Origin: Sphaerolaimus hirsutus
Taxonomy: Eukaryota > Nematoda > Chromadorea > Monhysterida > Sphaerolaimidae
Assembly: GCA_964036195.1 (NCBI GenBank)
Contig: OZ038458.1
Span: 23,697,832 to 23,761,831, forward strand
Length of the DNA: 64,000 bases
Direction of reading: 5' to 3'
Both the position numbers and the translations under genes were made by a program. This document shows, piece after piece, positions 19,610 through 32,474 of the stretch. Positions within the stretch are counted from its first letter, which is position 1; every line of letters starts with the position of its first letter. The notes beneath the pieces were generated by a model. That model had not been told where the DNA came from. It saw nothing but the letters and a program-made list of their open reading frames with translations, and searched no databases.

Positions 19610-21690
19610 GAAATGAATAAAGAAATAACGTATTCTATATCTTTTGAATACTCCAAAGTTTTTTTTGTTATGCCGATGACTTAAGCCGTGAAAATTCTCG
19701 TAATTTTACATTTTTTGTTGACTAGACGCTCAATAACAAGAAAATCTACCTAGGTATATACCCAAGGTAAACACCTGTCGCTATTATTCACCGCGTAAAT
19801 AATTCACTCTCATTTCATTTCTGCCAGGTGTATAAAAAATGCATCAAAAATTCAGACAATGTCAACATTTGGATTTATTTCAAGGTTAAGAGAATGTGAC
19901 CTTTGACATTTTTTCTGGCGCGCAATTTGTTCAACATTTTCCGGTTGTAAATTTTTACTGTTCAAAGTCCAGTTTTTCGTTTGCGGTCACTCACAAAGAG
20001 GAATTTGCAATAAATCTTTCTTTTCTAATTTTAGTGGAAGAAAACAGATCAGGTTCGTAGAAACGAGAAATGCAATTTGTCAACGCCTATCGATCGCGAT
20101 TAATTGCCGTCAGTCTAATTTTTGTCGAAAATTGTCGATGACCAAACCGATTAATAAAATCGCGCAAAAGCGAAATTTGGGTGGAGCTTAACAAAATGGA
20201 GCAATAAGTATGTGGAAACTTCTCGAATTCCCTTGGAAATTCAGAAAAAATCTGACCCTTTAACCTGAGAATTTGGAAATATGTGTGTAAAAGAAAGGCG
20301 TCATTGTAAGACATTTCCAGAAATTCTATTTTGTGTACCGCTTGCCGATAGAAAAAACAGCCAACTCGCAAAATAAAAGATATAAAATGACATAATTTTA
20401 CATCTATAAATACTTTCCTTAATTTTCTGTTTCTAGAAAAAAATAGTTGACAGAGTAGACAGGTAAATATTTACATGGTAAATTAACATGTCAATTCAGG
20501 GCCCAATTCCAAGTGGACAAGTGCCAGATAATGTGTTAAGTAGTATTATACATATTAAAATAAATATTAAATATTAAAGTTGTCACTTTAGGTAAAGTTT
20601 CCGTGTCACTTGAATTACGGATTCAAGGATGCCATTCAAATTTTGACATTTTTTTACCATTTCAAGAGAATGCATCCTATTTACATGACAATTGACAATG
20701 CAATATCGAGTTCTAATTTTGACACTCAATTTTTATACAGTTTTCACCCGTTATTTTCACATCCACAAAAGCATGACACTCAATTTTCAACAATTTCGCA
20801 TGTGTAGAATAATAATCCATATTATACTGACCTCACACAACCATTAAGTGTTGGCAGCATCAAACATCAATATAAATCATACCGACACTCAAACGTGCAC
20901 TTGAATATCATGATTACTATGATTTTGGAATATTATTTATATTTAACATTGAAAAAGTCCAATGGCAATTGGTTAACGCCAAAAAATGGCGTTTTTCACT
21001 GTTTTTCAATTGTTGACTTGAGTTAAATACTCAAGCATATTATAAATATTTGCGCATGCAGAACCGATTTTGCAAAATCATAACTGCATTGTTTTAACAC
21101 ATTCCACTTTGAAAACATAGATTTTCTATGAAATTACTTGAGTGAGGGGACAAAACAGAACTTATTCTTCACAGTAAATACAGTTGTACCTTTGCACATT
21201 TGTTTTTGCACATGAAAGACCATTACCCAGGTTTCAATTCAAATATAGGTAGGCTCCATTTCTTTGCAGTGCACTTTAATCCCAACCCTATAAGCAACAA
21301 TGGGGTCATGTTTCACACCCACACAACTGAAAAAGTCATTAAAGCCATAAGCTGGCAAAAATGTAAACAAAACTACACACTATGAGTAACCTTTCAGTCA
21401 TTTTAGTTTCATGCTGACTTTGAATTTGAAAATTTGGAATGTAAATAAATAAGGTAAACCCAACAATTCCCACAATGAATCAGAAATACATTCAGTGAAT
21501 GTTCATTCAGTGAAAAGTACCTGCCTTGTTTATTTTTCCCTGTAGCCCCTCCCCCATTTTTCCACTCAAACACGGAATAAATTTCATGGATAGTAGACTG
21601 CCTATTGTGTAACCATGGAAACTATGAATGCTCACATATTCATTATGGATCATGGGTGGAAAATGACAATTTTTTAAATTGAAAAACGTT
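19610..21690. other. No gene seen
   Basis: AT-rich DNA without clear repeats or exons. Minus-strand frame 20,371-20,087 and plus-strand frame 21,200-21,385 are open for 60-94 codons but show no conserved motif. Confidence 0.45.
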
Positions 21691-21734
21691 TTAAAATGAT
21701 AAATGTATATGTAGAAACGTCTTGCATGTAATTT

Positions 21735-21851
21735 TTTTACAAAAGTTTGTATGTTGGCACTCTGCCAATCTCGAATCAGGAGCAAACAGCTGCCACAAGG
21801 AAATGCAATGTACATGATGCAAGTAAACACCAATGAAGCTGAGAAATTTGC
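21735..21851 (-). CDS. Possible exon of a multi-pass membrane protein (AIG1/ADTRP-like?)
   Basis: A good acceptor (gcaaatttctcag) precedes a reading SLVFTCIMYIAFPCGSCLLL then IRDWQSANIQTF, ending at gtaaaa. Joined in phase to the exon at 22,210-22,370, it gives a hydrophobic segment, a basic loop and a hydrophobic segment containing AFP. The spacing from QT to AFP is close to that of AIG1/ADTRP proteins. The expected RELxFP and WLNHxMHT blocks were not found downstream, and the catalytic Thr position looks changed. Speculative. Confidence 0.2.
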
Positions 21852-22209
21852 GTGCTTTTAAAGAAAATTAAATTTTCTAATACACTACCTCATGTTTTCA
21901 ACATGCTTTACTCCCAGCTTAAAAGTGATTTATTTCGTCAGGGACCAATTTCAAATCCTGTTAAATGCTAGGAATAGAAATGTTACAAATAGCTTTCCCG
22001 TGTAGATCAAAACTGATCTCGCAATTTGGCACTTTATTTGTTCATGACATTTGTCTTGACAATTGACAAAATTTGGCATTGAGCCAGGCGCAGGTTACCC
22101 TCTAATCCCAAATTCAGTCAGTGTCAAATAAATGAGAAATAAATACCTTACACTGCAAATAAAACCAAATTAATTCCCCAGAAAAGCATGTAAATGAAAA
22201 AAACACTCA

Positions 22210-22366
22210 CACAAATGAACTGTAGCAATTTTTTGGTCCATTTTTGTCTGGGTCTGGGATTTTCAATCCGGAAATTCGATAGGTAAAATACTGTTTGAAT
22301 AATGTAGAAACTCAGCAAACACAGCTGATGGATGGCCGTTTTAATGATATAGAAATGTACAACATT
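22210..22366 (-). CDS. Possible exon of a multi-pass membrane protein (AIG1/ADTRP-like?)
   Basis: After an actgttttag acceptor, the minus strand reads CKNVVHFYIIKTAIHQLCLL then SFYIIQTVFYLSNFRIENPR and PRQKWTKKLLQFI. A donor (gtgtga or gtgagt) follows. It has two hydrophobic spans and a basic loop. No start codon or flanking exons are established. If the mucin starts at 25,533, this would be a same-strand nested gene. Confidence 0.22.
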
Positions 22367-22639
22367 TTTGCAGCTAAAACAGTCAGGTTGGCAGCGGTTA
22401 AATATTAATATTTATTTATCGCCGGCCGGAAATTTAGTTGACTTTTTATTTTCTGCGGATTTGGGATTTTTATAACTTCTATGGTATTTGGCTACGTTGT
22501 TTCGCATATGTGGTAAACTCGACGAGGTATGCGTCCAAAAATACTTATGTCCTAGTAGATAACGCGCGAGCAGGATTACGCACGCACTTCCACAAAAAAA
22601 AACATTTATAAAAGAAAAAGGCACGTACAAGAGACGAGT

Positions 22640-25500
22640 GTTTTTTCCTGAAACATTTTTTTAAATTTTTTTTAGTTTATAAACGATGACGTCATGATGG
22701 AGTCTTTCCTTCAGAAAAATGCATAGCGTGCGGTCAGTTGAGATGCCAGTTGAAATAATGAAGATATTTTAATAAAAGTTAAAAAGTGAAAATATTTAGT
22801 TGGAAAGAAAGTTGTTTCAGATTCTAGAACTTTCTTACAGTTGCAGTTGGACACAACTTTCTTTCTAAACTAATAGAAAATAGAAATATTTCTACAGCAA
22901 CCGCCTCTAACGCCTGCACAATAACCTGATTTACAAATTAAATAATTATCGCGAAAAAAATCTATTCTAACTTCGGATTTCTACGGGTGAAAACTCTGAC
23001 CGAACGCATCAGTGCATCCAGAAAATCTATAGGACCAATATTATTTTATCATACAAACAGAACGAGAAATATTTACCATATTTTTTCAAACAGAAAAAAG
23101 GAAGAAAAAAACACTTTCAAAAACTAATCACACCTTGGAAGTCATACTAAAAAGAAAAAAATGGCGCTGTATTCGAAGGTGGCACCTTATTTTCTATTCA
23201 GTAGAATACAGTACGCAAAAGAACGGGGCCGACAATACTTTCACTCATCTGATAAAATAGAAAAAACAACGTTTTTCACCCGCGCGGGTCAGCCGGACAT
23301 CACACAATTGCACATGGATCAATCTCAAATTCACAAGTGACAACAAAAGTATTTAGGTATGCACTTTGGTACTAGTGTTGGACACGATACTTTTTAAGTC
23401 CAAAAATTAATTTTCTACATAAAGTATGTCCTCAAATAAGTCACCTTGAACAACTCCCCCTGTTGTGTGTGTGATAGGAAAAAATAACTCCCCCTTAAAT
23501 AACTCCCCCTCTCTGATCTGTTTGAAAGACATAACATGTATAATACATATAAAAACATTTTATGAATGTGACCTTTGTATTTTTTTGCAACTGACATTCA
23601 CTACCAGTGATTTCATTGCTTGAATTAAAATTTTTTATTCTGACTTACAGGTTTATGAAACTAATGTAAGCCGATTCATACAATATATTGATAGTGAATT
23701 TTTCTAAATATATTGACAAAAATTAAATCCTCCCCTCGAATAACTCCCCCCTTCAAAAACCTCTGACGACAAAATTAAATACTCCCCTGATTTCAAGATG
23801 CAGATTCAATACCAGATAATGATCTGAAAACTTTAATTAGTGATATCTTGAATATCTGTCTGTATGTTTCTAAATAAAATTTGTACAATATACTGCTAAT
23901 TTTTTTGATAAGAAACAAATTATAAATACATACCTAGTTGTTATGAACAGGGTTGGCAAAATCTCAGAAAAAATAAAAATAAAATAAAAATAAAATGGAA
24001 AATTGAAGAATAAAATAAAATTGAAAATTAATAAAATACAAATACAATTTGACTAAAATTCGTATTTTTGTACAATTTTAGTAAAATTTTATGAAAACTC
24101 GAGTGTCTGTAAAATTCTATACAAAGTTTTCTATCCTGTTGCTTAAGCTTCTAGCTGCCAATTTGCAGTACATTGCAGTGCAGTTGTTTCTTCCAGTGTT
24201 GTGAATGAAAAATATTTTTGCTCAAAATTGAAAATTTTCACAACTTTTAATATACTGTCACCTAAAAAATCACTAATTTATGTAATTTTCTTCCCATTTT
24301 CTTTGTTCCATACCTTGAAAAAGCCCAAATATTGAACCCGCAAGCCCCCACCCACCCACCTCCCCCGAAAATAACAAATTTTTGACTACCTTTCCCTCGG
24401 GAGGAGCAATTAGCTATGACCGAGCAATTTTGACCGGCCCCTGTGACGGTCAAAATTCAAGATACCTACGTCACAACCCATGTCACACACACGTATACAT
24501 TAAATTTTTTTGTATTCATCTGCATGCTTCTAGCATGCACTTTGTTTTATGGCTTTGCATCTAAGATTCTGATTTTTTGTAAAATTTTTGTAAGATGGTT
24601 TCATTTTATTTTATTAATGACATTTCAGAATAAAATAAAATAAAATAAAACATGAATAAAATTAAAATAAAATACAATTTTAATAAAAATAAAATACAAT
24701 TTTATTAAAAAGAATTTTACTAAAACCAACCATGGTTATGAAATATTTACAATCAAGCTAAGTGATTTTGGGCACAAAAACTTTATTCAATATCAGATTT
24801 TTCACATAATTCCTACCGTGTCAAGCGCTACTATGCACAATGATTTCCTGTGTCCACGGTTGAAATTCAATGCGAAAAAAAAACGAAATTTTTAAATGCC
24901 TACTGTGTGACGGGATAAAGGGAAATTGTGTTTCGCTCTAGATCCATCAAAAAATGATCAAATTTTATTTTCAGGTAGAAAATGGAAGAAATTTTCTATT
25001 ACACGATTGTGATAATTACAGTCAAAAATGGGGGTTGGTTTCCAGGTGGCAACTCCACAAGTGGAGAAGTGAAAAAACCATTTGAGTAAAGAAAAGTAAA
25101 ATGTGGAATAAAAAGTAAGAAGCGGAGTAATCTTTTTGCTTCACACTTCTAAAATATTTTTTTTACTTCTCCACTTGTGAAATTGACCCCTAATTCTCTG
25201 GTAATATTTACATAGCAGCGGGTATCTGAAACTTTTCGTATTACATTTGAAACTTCTCATGTTAGCTATGTACAATTTATTTTTTTGAAATTGAATTTTA
25301 TTTTGAAATTTTGCGTGAACTTTTTACGTGAAAGGGAGCATTTTTTGTTTTAGGCATAAAATTGGGGCAGTGGGAAAACGTTTTTTTGTTGTTGCAATTT
25401 GGCCCGGTTTAAAAATTCTCAGTTTTCTCACATAAAAAAAAACGAATTTTTTTCAAATTTAGGTCATTTTTCAAAATTAAATTCCAAAATTTAAACTCCC
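22640..25500. other. AT-rich stretch, no gene seen
   Basis: It contains a CTCCCCC-rich repeat (23,440-23,780), simple 'ataaaataaaat' runs at about 23,965-24,035 and 24,625-24,720, and part of an inverted tccacaagtggagaagtg repeat at 25,050-25,185. No exon can be supported. Confidence 0.45.
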
Positions 25501-25517
25501 ATTTTCCATAAACTCAC

Positions 25518-25533
25518 CGTGTATTTCCGCCAT
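25518..25533 (-). CDS. Candidate mucin start exon (MAEIH)
   Basis: On the minus strand gaacaATGGCGGAAATACAC then G is followed by a consensus gtgagt donor. Phase 1 fits the mucin exon at 14,627 and would give MAEIHVLFLPLALCQQQ, a short signal peptide. This implies an intron of about 10.9 kb. One in three random exons would fit the phase, and the n-region carries Glu, so it is only a candidate. It could equally start the putative membrane-protein gene through an unseen exon. Confidence 0.35.
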
Positions 25534-25796
25534 TGTTCAATGATAATTCTATCAAACCCGACACTTAAAATGTGTTTGTAAACTTTGAATTACACAGATG
25601 AGTGTTTAATAACACGAATTAATAGAAAATAAAATCGTTTGGCTTAACTCGAGACACAAAAAGGTACAAACTAATCGGAAAGAAAGCTATACAATGAATG
25701 TTACCGTATTTAGATGAATAAAGCCGCGTGAGAAATTGTGCACGAAATTCAACCATACTGATAGCAATGTAATACAGTAAATAAATAAAAGTACCT

Positions 25797-25922
25797 ACCG
25801 TATTTCCTCGAAATACCCCCAGGGGGTTGATTTTTTCAGAGTGAGAATTTTGAGGGGGGTATTCAGAGGGGGTGGTATTTCGAGGGGGGTAATTCGAGGG
25901 GGTAATTCGAGGAAATACGGTA
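25797..25922. mobile_element. Short MITE, TACCGTATTTCCTCGAA family
   Basis: Both ends are intact (taccgtatttcctcgaaata and aattcgaggaaatacggta) but the interior is only about 80 bp of inverted C/G-run motifs. A minimal form of the family. Confidence 0.75.
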
Positions 25923-25929
25923 GTTATTG

Positions 25930-28400
25930 TTTTTATTCAAATGGGAGATGGTAGACGTCATTGTAAAGTATGCGGTCACAAAAAATAGTATTTAACTGAG
26001 GAAGAAATCGAAAGTAATAAGCACTTTTCTGAGAGGAAACAAGTTTATTGAAATCAGATAAACATGAAACGGTATTATATAAACGTGAAACTAGAGTCTA
26101 TTGACAAGGCACATACCTAAAACAAGTATTTTTTTAAAGAAAAACTTGACAAAACAACCTCTTTGTACCTACACACACCGATAAAAAAAAGTTGCCGCCA
26201 TCACGAAAAGTTTGTGGCATGAGCGCACACTTTTCAACGCATATTATAAGCAAACAAAAAACAAAAAATGGAAACTTTCGTTTTCAAATGGACTTTTTTC
26301 AATCTGCTAGCGCAGATCTAGATAGAAATATGACTATATTTTATATGCGAAATTTTGCAGAAATTCACGCCGGACAGGCGTTAAATGCAATTAATTGTGC
26401 TGGACAAATTGTTTCAGCTGAAACATAAGAACGGGTGGAATTTTGTTGCGGATTTCACGGCGCCAAACTTTTGGAAAATGCACCCGCGCCCTGTAAAATG
26501 CCCTGTAAAATGCCCTGTAAAATGTAATGAAAAATGTCAAAAGTCATGTAAAATGTAAAGCATGTTTTTTACTGGTCGTTTGACATTTTACATGACTTTC
26601 AACATTTTACAGGGCCTGGTGGCCATCCCAAGCCCTGTAAAGCGTAAAGTAAAGTGTCAACTGTAAAGTCAAATGCAAAGTAAAGTGTCAATTGTCGTGC
26701 AAAGTTCAGTAATCAAATCTTTTCTTTTTTGTTTTGATTGACAGTTTACTTCGCATTTGACCTTACATTTGACACTTTACTTTACACTTTACAGGGCTTG
26801 GGACTGCCCCGTGGGAGCGGCCCCTTGTGCAAATTTTTGTCAAGTACCTGTGACAAGGAAAAAATGACGACATGAAGCTGTAAATTGCTGATCAAGTGAC
26901 AATCGAAAGTATTTATAAGGCAATTAAAATATTATTTGCCAGTGAAGTTTACTTGTCACGTGACAGATAACTTAAAATACAACATAAATTTGGATCTGTC
27001 ACTTGTAAACCTGCGGAATCGGTAAATACCACTCTGGCGCGGCTTAATGTTGTCTTGAAGCGCCATTTTTTTTGGCGCTGGCGCCAGAAACGCTGGCGCT
27101 TTTTCATTTTTAGATACCTATCATCATTCAAATGTGCGCGCGCCAAATTCTCCAAATTAATGTAAATAAAGTATTTTAACAACGGAAGATAAAAATCAGC
27201 GGGCGTTCGATGAAAAAAGTTTCCGCATTCGGAAAATCGTGAAACACAAAAAAACGTTGATAAAAACAAAACAAAACGAGAATACAATGAAATTGAAAAC
27301 TTTCATGGAATGAATGGAATGAACTTGAAGCATTCAGCACACACAATACAAGCAAAATCATACTAAAAGCTTCCAGAGGGCGTGGCTTAAGCCGGCCCCC
27401 GAGCGCCGCACTGCGTTTTTTTAAAATTTATTTGCATCAATGAGAATAGCGAATTGTCGAGCCTGAAAAAATGTCCTTCTTTTTCTAGATGCTTTTGTCG
27501 TATTTTTGTCTGTTTGTCTTTTTATTGCGTGGATTGTTTGTTTTTATTGTGCAATTGATGCCTAATCCTCATTTAAAAATCTAAAATTTAAAGTGTATCC
27601 AAAAACGATTTTCGTCAAAAATAAAATGCGTGACACTCGTAGCAGGTTAAAAGTTTAAATAAGTTAAATATTTCTTTGTGATGACAAAACCTGAACTTTT
27701 GTAGAAAAATATTCTTTTTAACGGAAAGGAACGCAACTATTTATAAAAGGACGACATTCTGCCCATTTCAACTTTTTTTCTGACTAACTTTCAAATTCCA
27801 GACACTTCTTAAAAATAATTTTGAGCTTTTGGTACGATTGTTTCTATAGGCTAAAATCGTTTTTTTTTTGGAGTATGGCTGATAACGTTTGTGACTAATA
27901 AATTAACCCCTTAACATCCCCCTCAGGCTCAAATCGGCCCAATTTACGATAAAAATCACTACGCCATATTTTTGACAATATTTCCGATTTTATTATGTGA
28001 TCGAAACCTTCTATTCCGGACATTCTCAACTGATTTTGGAGAAACATTTTTTATTTTCACAATGGCCGCAAGCCCATCAGAAATTGACTCGAGATTGGAT
28101 TTAAAGCCAGCCGCCATAAATCAATTGGTACGTGATGATTTTCGTACTTATGTTGTGTTTTTGATTTCCATGCGCTGTGTTTTTGGCAATGAGCCAGCTA
28201 TTTAAGTCTTTGAAGTGCGGGCGTAACTCGAAGTAGGTGCGAACGATTTTAGTTATGAATAATATGGAAAAGATGTGACAAACTGCACAATTTCGTGCTG
28301 TTCGAATTATTTGGCGCACCGCACATTCAAAATTGGAAAGGGCGGTTCGAACGTTTTTTGAAACTGAAAACGAAAACGACTGAAATTTGGGTAGGTTCGG
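25930..28400. other. No gene seen; CCCTGTAAAATG repeats at 26,490-26,812
   Basis: Unique AT-rich DNA. From 26,490 two back-to-back hairpins occur: gccctgtaaaatgccctgta..ttttacagggc, then agccctgtaaagcgtaaagt..actttacagggcttggg. The frame at 27,972-28,205 is open but has no recognisable domain. Confidence 0.45.
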
Positions 28401-28402
28401 AC

Positions 28403-28923
28403 CAGGGGTCTCGAACGTTTGGCTTACGCATAGGTTTAGGCTTTGGGTACCCTCTCAAACCACCCAGCTATCTATGTATCCCGGAGGCCGCTCAGCTATC
28501 TATCTATCCCGGAGTCAAAATTTTGGGCTACTACCCCCTAACCCCCCCCCCCAAATCGCTCAGCTATCTACCTGTCTGGAGCGATTTTGTTTAGAAACTA
28601 TACCCCAATTTTCGCCCAAAATCGCTATTTTTCATACCTTTTTATAGACTTTCACCTCCAAAATACATGTTTTTGTTCCTATTTATCTATTTTCAGCTTA
28701 TTTTAGTACTATATGCTCTTGTATACCCATTTTGAGCTATTTTCCACATACTTTTAGCGATTTTTCTCCCTTTTCTTCCTTCTACACCCTGAAATAGCTT
28801 ATATATCGAACCACCACAACTCCCAACCCCCCCCCCAAATTTTTCCCCAGCTATCTGTCTATCCCGAAGGCCGCTAAGCTATCTATCCGACCACTCGGAG
28901 GGTCAAGGTTCAAGGTACCCCTG
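28403..28923. mobile_element. GATA-rich hAT-like MITE (CAGGGG..CCCCTG)
   Basis: Begins caggggtctcgaacg and ends ggtacccctg. The flanks gttcggac and gttaggac differ at one base, a decayed 8-bp TSD. The interior has ctatctatcccggagg and its inverted copies. The apparent peptide AIYLSRS.. in this and similar elements is a repeat artefact. Confidence 0.75.
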
Positions 28924-29621
28924 GTTAGGACGATTTTGAATTCCACCCCTCTTTTTAATTCCGATTTTGAACTCCGACCTTGCAAAAGTTCGATCCACCC
29001 TTGTTAATTTTGAGTGTGCCATTTGAGAGTGTTAATTAAAAGGTAGACTTTGCCAAAAACGTTTCAAGTCATGTGCGAGATTCCAGTGTGCGGTGCGTCA
29101 ATAGGTTGTCCGAAAGTCTTATTTTACCTGACAAATCATTCATAGCTCTTTTAGTTTATAGGGAACTTTATAGTATGTGTAATTTCGCCCACGATTTCTC
29201 AGGGATTATGTGGTTTTATCCTGACAATATCATGTTCACATAAAAGTCTAAAAAATGTCTTCATTTCGAAACTGCAGAAGTCCAACATATAGTTTCATTT
29301 TATATTCATTTCAATTCGTTTCAAGTGCATAATTTAATTTTCGAAATGTGTTTTGTATATGTTTGTTTTGTTATGTCGATGTATATCAAACTAGATCTGA
29401 AAATTGTGATCAAGGTACTTTTCAACATGGGCTTTTTAGTGACCCGTACAGTTTCCCTTTGGGGTGCACAATTAGCAAGTTATTCGACGTTGAATTTAAA
29501 ATCTGTCGATTTACGTATTTTTTAGTGGTTTTCACCCTGATATAATTATTTGCCGGGCAACAAAAGTGGCGGATGCAGACAATGTAGACAAATGTCCAAG
29601 GTATTTATCTGAAAAATAAAT

Positions 29622-30596
29622 GAGGCGTTCAATTCTAAACGTCGACAAGTCCAAAATATGAAGATTTCGAGTTAGGCCCGGAAACGTCATCTGGGGCTAC
29701 GTCTGCACATTTTTCATAATTTTCCATAAATTTTTTGGCCTCACATTCCCATATGGCATAGTGCCAAATTTGACATTTTTTGGGAAAAATGCAACAAGTC
29801 GACAAGTCCATCCTTCGCATCGTTTTTTTATGGGACAAAATGCAAGAAATGTGACAAGTTCACTGTGGACACCGATTTCTAAAGGCGAGAAGTCCATAAT
29901 TTTCCTATAAGGCAGCTCCATCGCCGTCAGGAACAAAAACGTTGTCGACAAGTCCATTTCCCTCCCCGAAACAGTTTTGCTCTGACCGAATTGAATTTTA
30001 TGGACACCCCATTTTTCACATATAGGTTGAGATTAGGAGCTGAAAATTTGAAACTTTACAGTTAATATATGGAACCAGGGGTTTTGTAGATTTGGACCGC
30101 CGCGGGGGTTCATATAGATAGCAAATCTTTGGAGGGATAGACAGCTGAAAAATTTTGTTTTTTTTTTGGGGGGGGGGTTCGCGGGGGTTCGATAGATAGG
30201 ATTTTCCGAGGTATAGAAGGAAGAAAAGGGGAAAAATCGCTAAAAGTAGGTGAAAAATGGCTAAAAATAAGTGTAGAAGCACATATATAGCCAAACTAGG
30301 CGATAATAAACATGAACTAGCGATTTTGGAGGTGAAAAACTATAAAAAGGTACGAAAATTAGCGATTTTGAGCGAAAAATGGCCAAAAAATTTCAAAAAT
30401 CGTTCCAGATAGATAGATAGCTGGCGGATTTGGGGGGGGGTTCCCCAACCACCCCCTACTAAACCCCTGTATGGAACTTAATGGAAAACATGAGAGAGCC
30501 AAATTGGACACGCACCACGGGCCTGGAATTGGGTCTGAAACATAAAATGCGATTTACTCAAAATCGCATTTTGTGGACTTTCAAAATTAGACGCCT
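29622..30596. repeat. Dispersed repeat (GAGGCGTTCAATTCTAAA..GTCGACAAGTCC), copy 1
   Basis: About 580 bp of this element, interrupted by the hAT-like MITE at 30,076. It matches 40,634-41,155 in inverted orientation: gtcgacaagtcc, ggcccggaaacgtc and aaatggacttgtcgac occur in both, along with a segment reading agagagccaaattgga. Its ends are inverted (tgaggcgttcaattct and tagacgcct). Confidence 0.7.
30076..30469. mobile_element. GATA-rich hAT-like MITE with exact 8-bp TSD
   Basis: Termini CAGGGGTTT and AAACCCCTG. tatggaac is present immediately on both sides (30,068-30,075 and 30,470-30,477). The comparison copy at 40,634 carries the region without this insertion (gttccatatgctgac). This gives the best definition of the family's ends. 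Confidence 0.9.
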
Positions 30597-30599
30597 AAA

Positions 30600-31830
30600 A
30601 TATGAGCAAGCTTTGTCACTCAAACATTGTGGTCAGGCCAGCGCCAAACTTTAAAATGCGATATTAACTTCAAAAGACTTGTGTGACATGTGACGAATTT
30701 GTCTGCAATTTTACATTTACAGCTTGACAATTTTTTTTCCATTTCACATGGCACTTGACAAATTTGTCTGGCATTTACAAGGTGACGGGCTTGTCATGTG
30801 AAAAAATATCGTTGAGTGACAAAAAACCGGCGCCAATCATTAGAAAAATAAAATAGGGAAAAATAGTCAGCTGGCACGGAACCCGTCCTTGGTTACATGC
30901 GAATTAATTTATTATCAAACTGAATTATTTATCCATCCTACATATTTTTGTCAGCCATTTGCATACGAAATTTTTATGTAAAGAATAATCCCATAACATT
31001 CTTTCAAATGGTTGCTTTCAGCCCCATAATCCATGCACATTTAATTTCGCATTTTTATAAAATCGACAGGTCCTCTAGAAAAATTAACACTCTTCTAGAC
31101 CCAGTCCCTTCATTTCACAATTATGACGTGACTTAAAAACACAACAGCTTACTAATTTTTCGTCACATGATCAAGTATACTGTAAAAAGCTCACACATGT
31201 ACACATGTAATTTTATAGTTCGACCCAGACTGACTAAAAGATCTCATTTGCTTGTGTGTAATGAATTTGGTGTTTTTCAAAATTAGTGGGATTGTTGTGA
31301 CGGTATTTAACATTCCGAAATTTAGTGTGAAGATTTATCGCACCACACCGTTTACTGCAAATTGATCGAAATGTGAAACCATTTGCCACTCTGACATGTG
31401 GCGCAACAATATATTATTATATTGGGTAAAAATAGGTGTAAAATAGCTAAAAATAGATTTATAGCACATATGTTCAAAAAGACGTAGTCTCGCTTGGCAT
31501 GTAAACCTGCTTGGCATGTAAACCTGTTGCAGGGGTTGCATGGGGGAGGGCTGCTCAGCTATGTTTCTATCCCGATGCTCTTATCCCTCTAAGCCCGCCA
31601 CAAATCGCTCAATTGTCTAGGTATCTATGTGAGGCAAACTTTGAGAATCCATTGTCTACATGCCAAATGGTTTACATGCCAACAGGCACAGGGTCAGCCA
31701 AAAATATCTGAGAATATGCCCTGACGCAGATGAACTGGTGATTTTGAAGGTGAAATTACATACAAAGGTATTAAAGAAATTAGATACAATTGGCAACTTT
31801 GAGTGAAAATTTGGGGAAAATTTATCAAAA
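30600..31830. other. No gene seen
   Basis: AT-rich DNA with decayed GATA-family fragments around 31,430-31,700 (ctcagctatgtttctatccc). No exon supported. Confidence 0.45.
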
Positions 31831-31837
31831 ATGACTC

Positions 31838-32474
31838 CAGGGGCCAGATTTAATACTCCCTACAGATTTGTAGGGTAGGGCGTACACCCGACAGATTTTT
31901 CAAAGTTTAGCCGCATCGACGCACATGCACCGAAAGCAAGGCGGTTCGTAAAATATACGAAACCATCCCTTAAGGTTGCCGATATTGCAATATGACATAT
32001 ATCACTTCGATTTTGGCCCGGAAATCACGATTTCGTCATTTCTTGGCCGTCTGCCAATTCGTTTTTTATTTTATTTTGTCGGGCGGGTTACTCGCATAGG
32101 TCACGCTTTTGTGTAGTCAGGTGGTCACTTTTTTAGTGTTCACTGTCTGCAACCGAAACCATGAGGGCAGCGACAAGAAAGAAATGCATGCACGAGCGTA
32201 CAAAAGCGCGACTTATGCGAGTAACCTGCCCGACAAAATAAAATAAAAAACGAATTGGCAGACGGCCAAGAAATGACGAAATCGTGATTTCCGAGCCAAA
32301 ATCGAAGCGATATACGTCATATTGCAATATCGGCGACCTAAATGGATAGTTTCGTGTATTTTATGAACCGCCTTGCTCTCGGTGCATGTGCGTTGATGCG
32401 GCTGAACTTTAAAAAATCTATCGGGCGTACGCCCTACCCTACAAATCTGTAGGAAGTATTAAATCTGGCCCCTG
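31838..32474. mobile_element. 637-bp palindromic MITE (CAGGGGCCAGATTTAATACT)
   Basis: Left end caggggccagatttaatact, right end agtattaaatctggcccctg. The two halves are complementary almost throughout (ctacaaatctgtagg, gcgtacaccc/gggcgtacgc, gaccgcc/cggttcgta and cgatttcgtcatttcttggc). An 8-bp duplication is not clear. hAT-like termini. Confidence 0.85.

Noticed and set aside
23161..23340. Short plus-strand frame starting MALYSKVAPYFLFSRI
   Set aside because: Under 60 codons, no domain, no supporting splice or neighbour evidence.
26192..26428. 78-codon plus-strand frame
   Set aside because: No recognisable motif and no neighbouring exons in phase.
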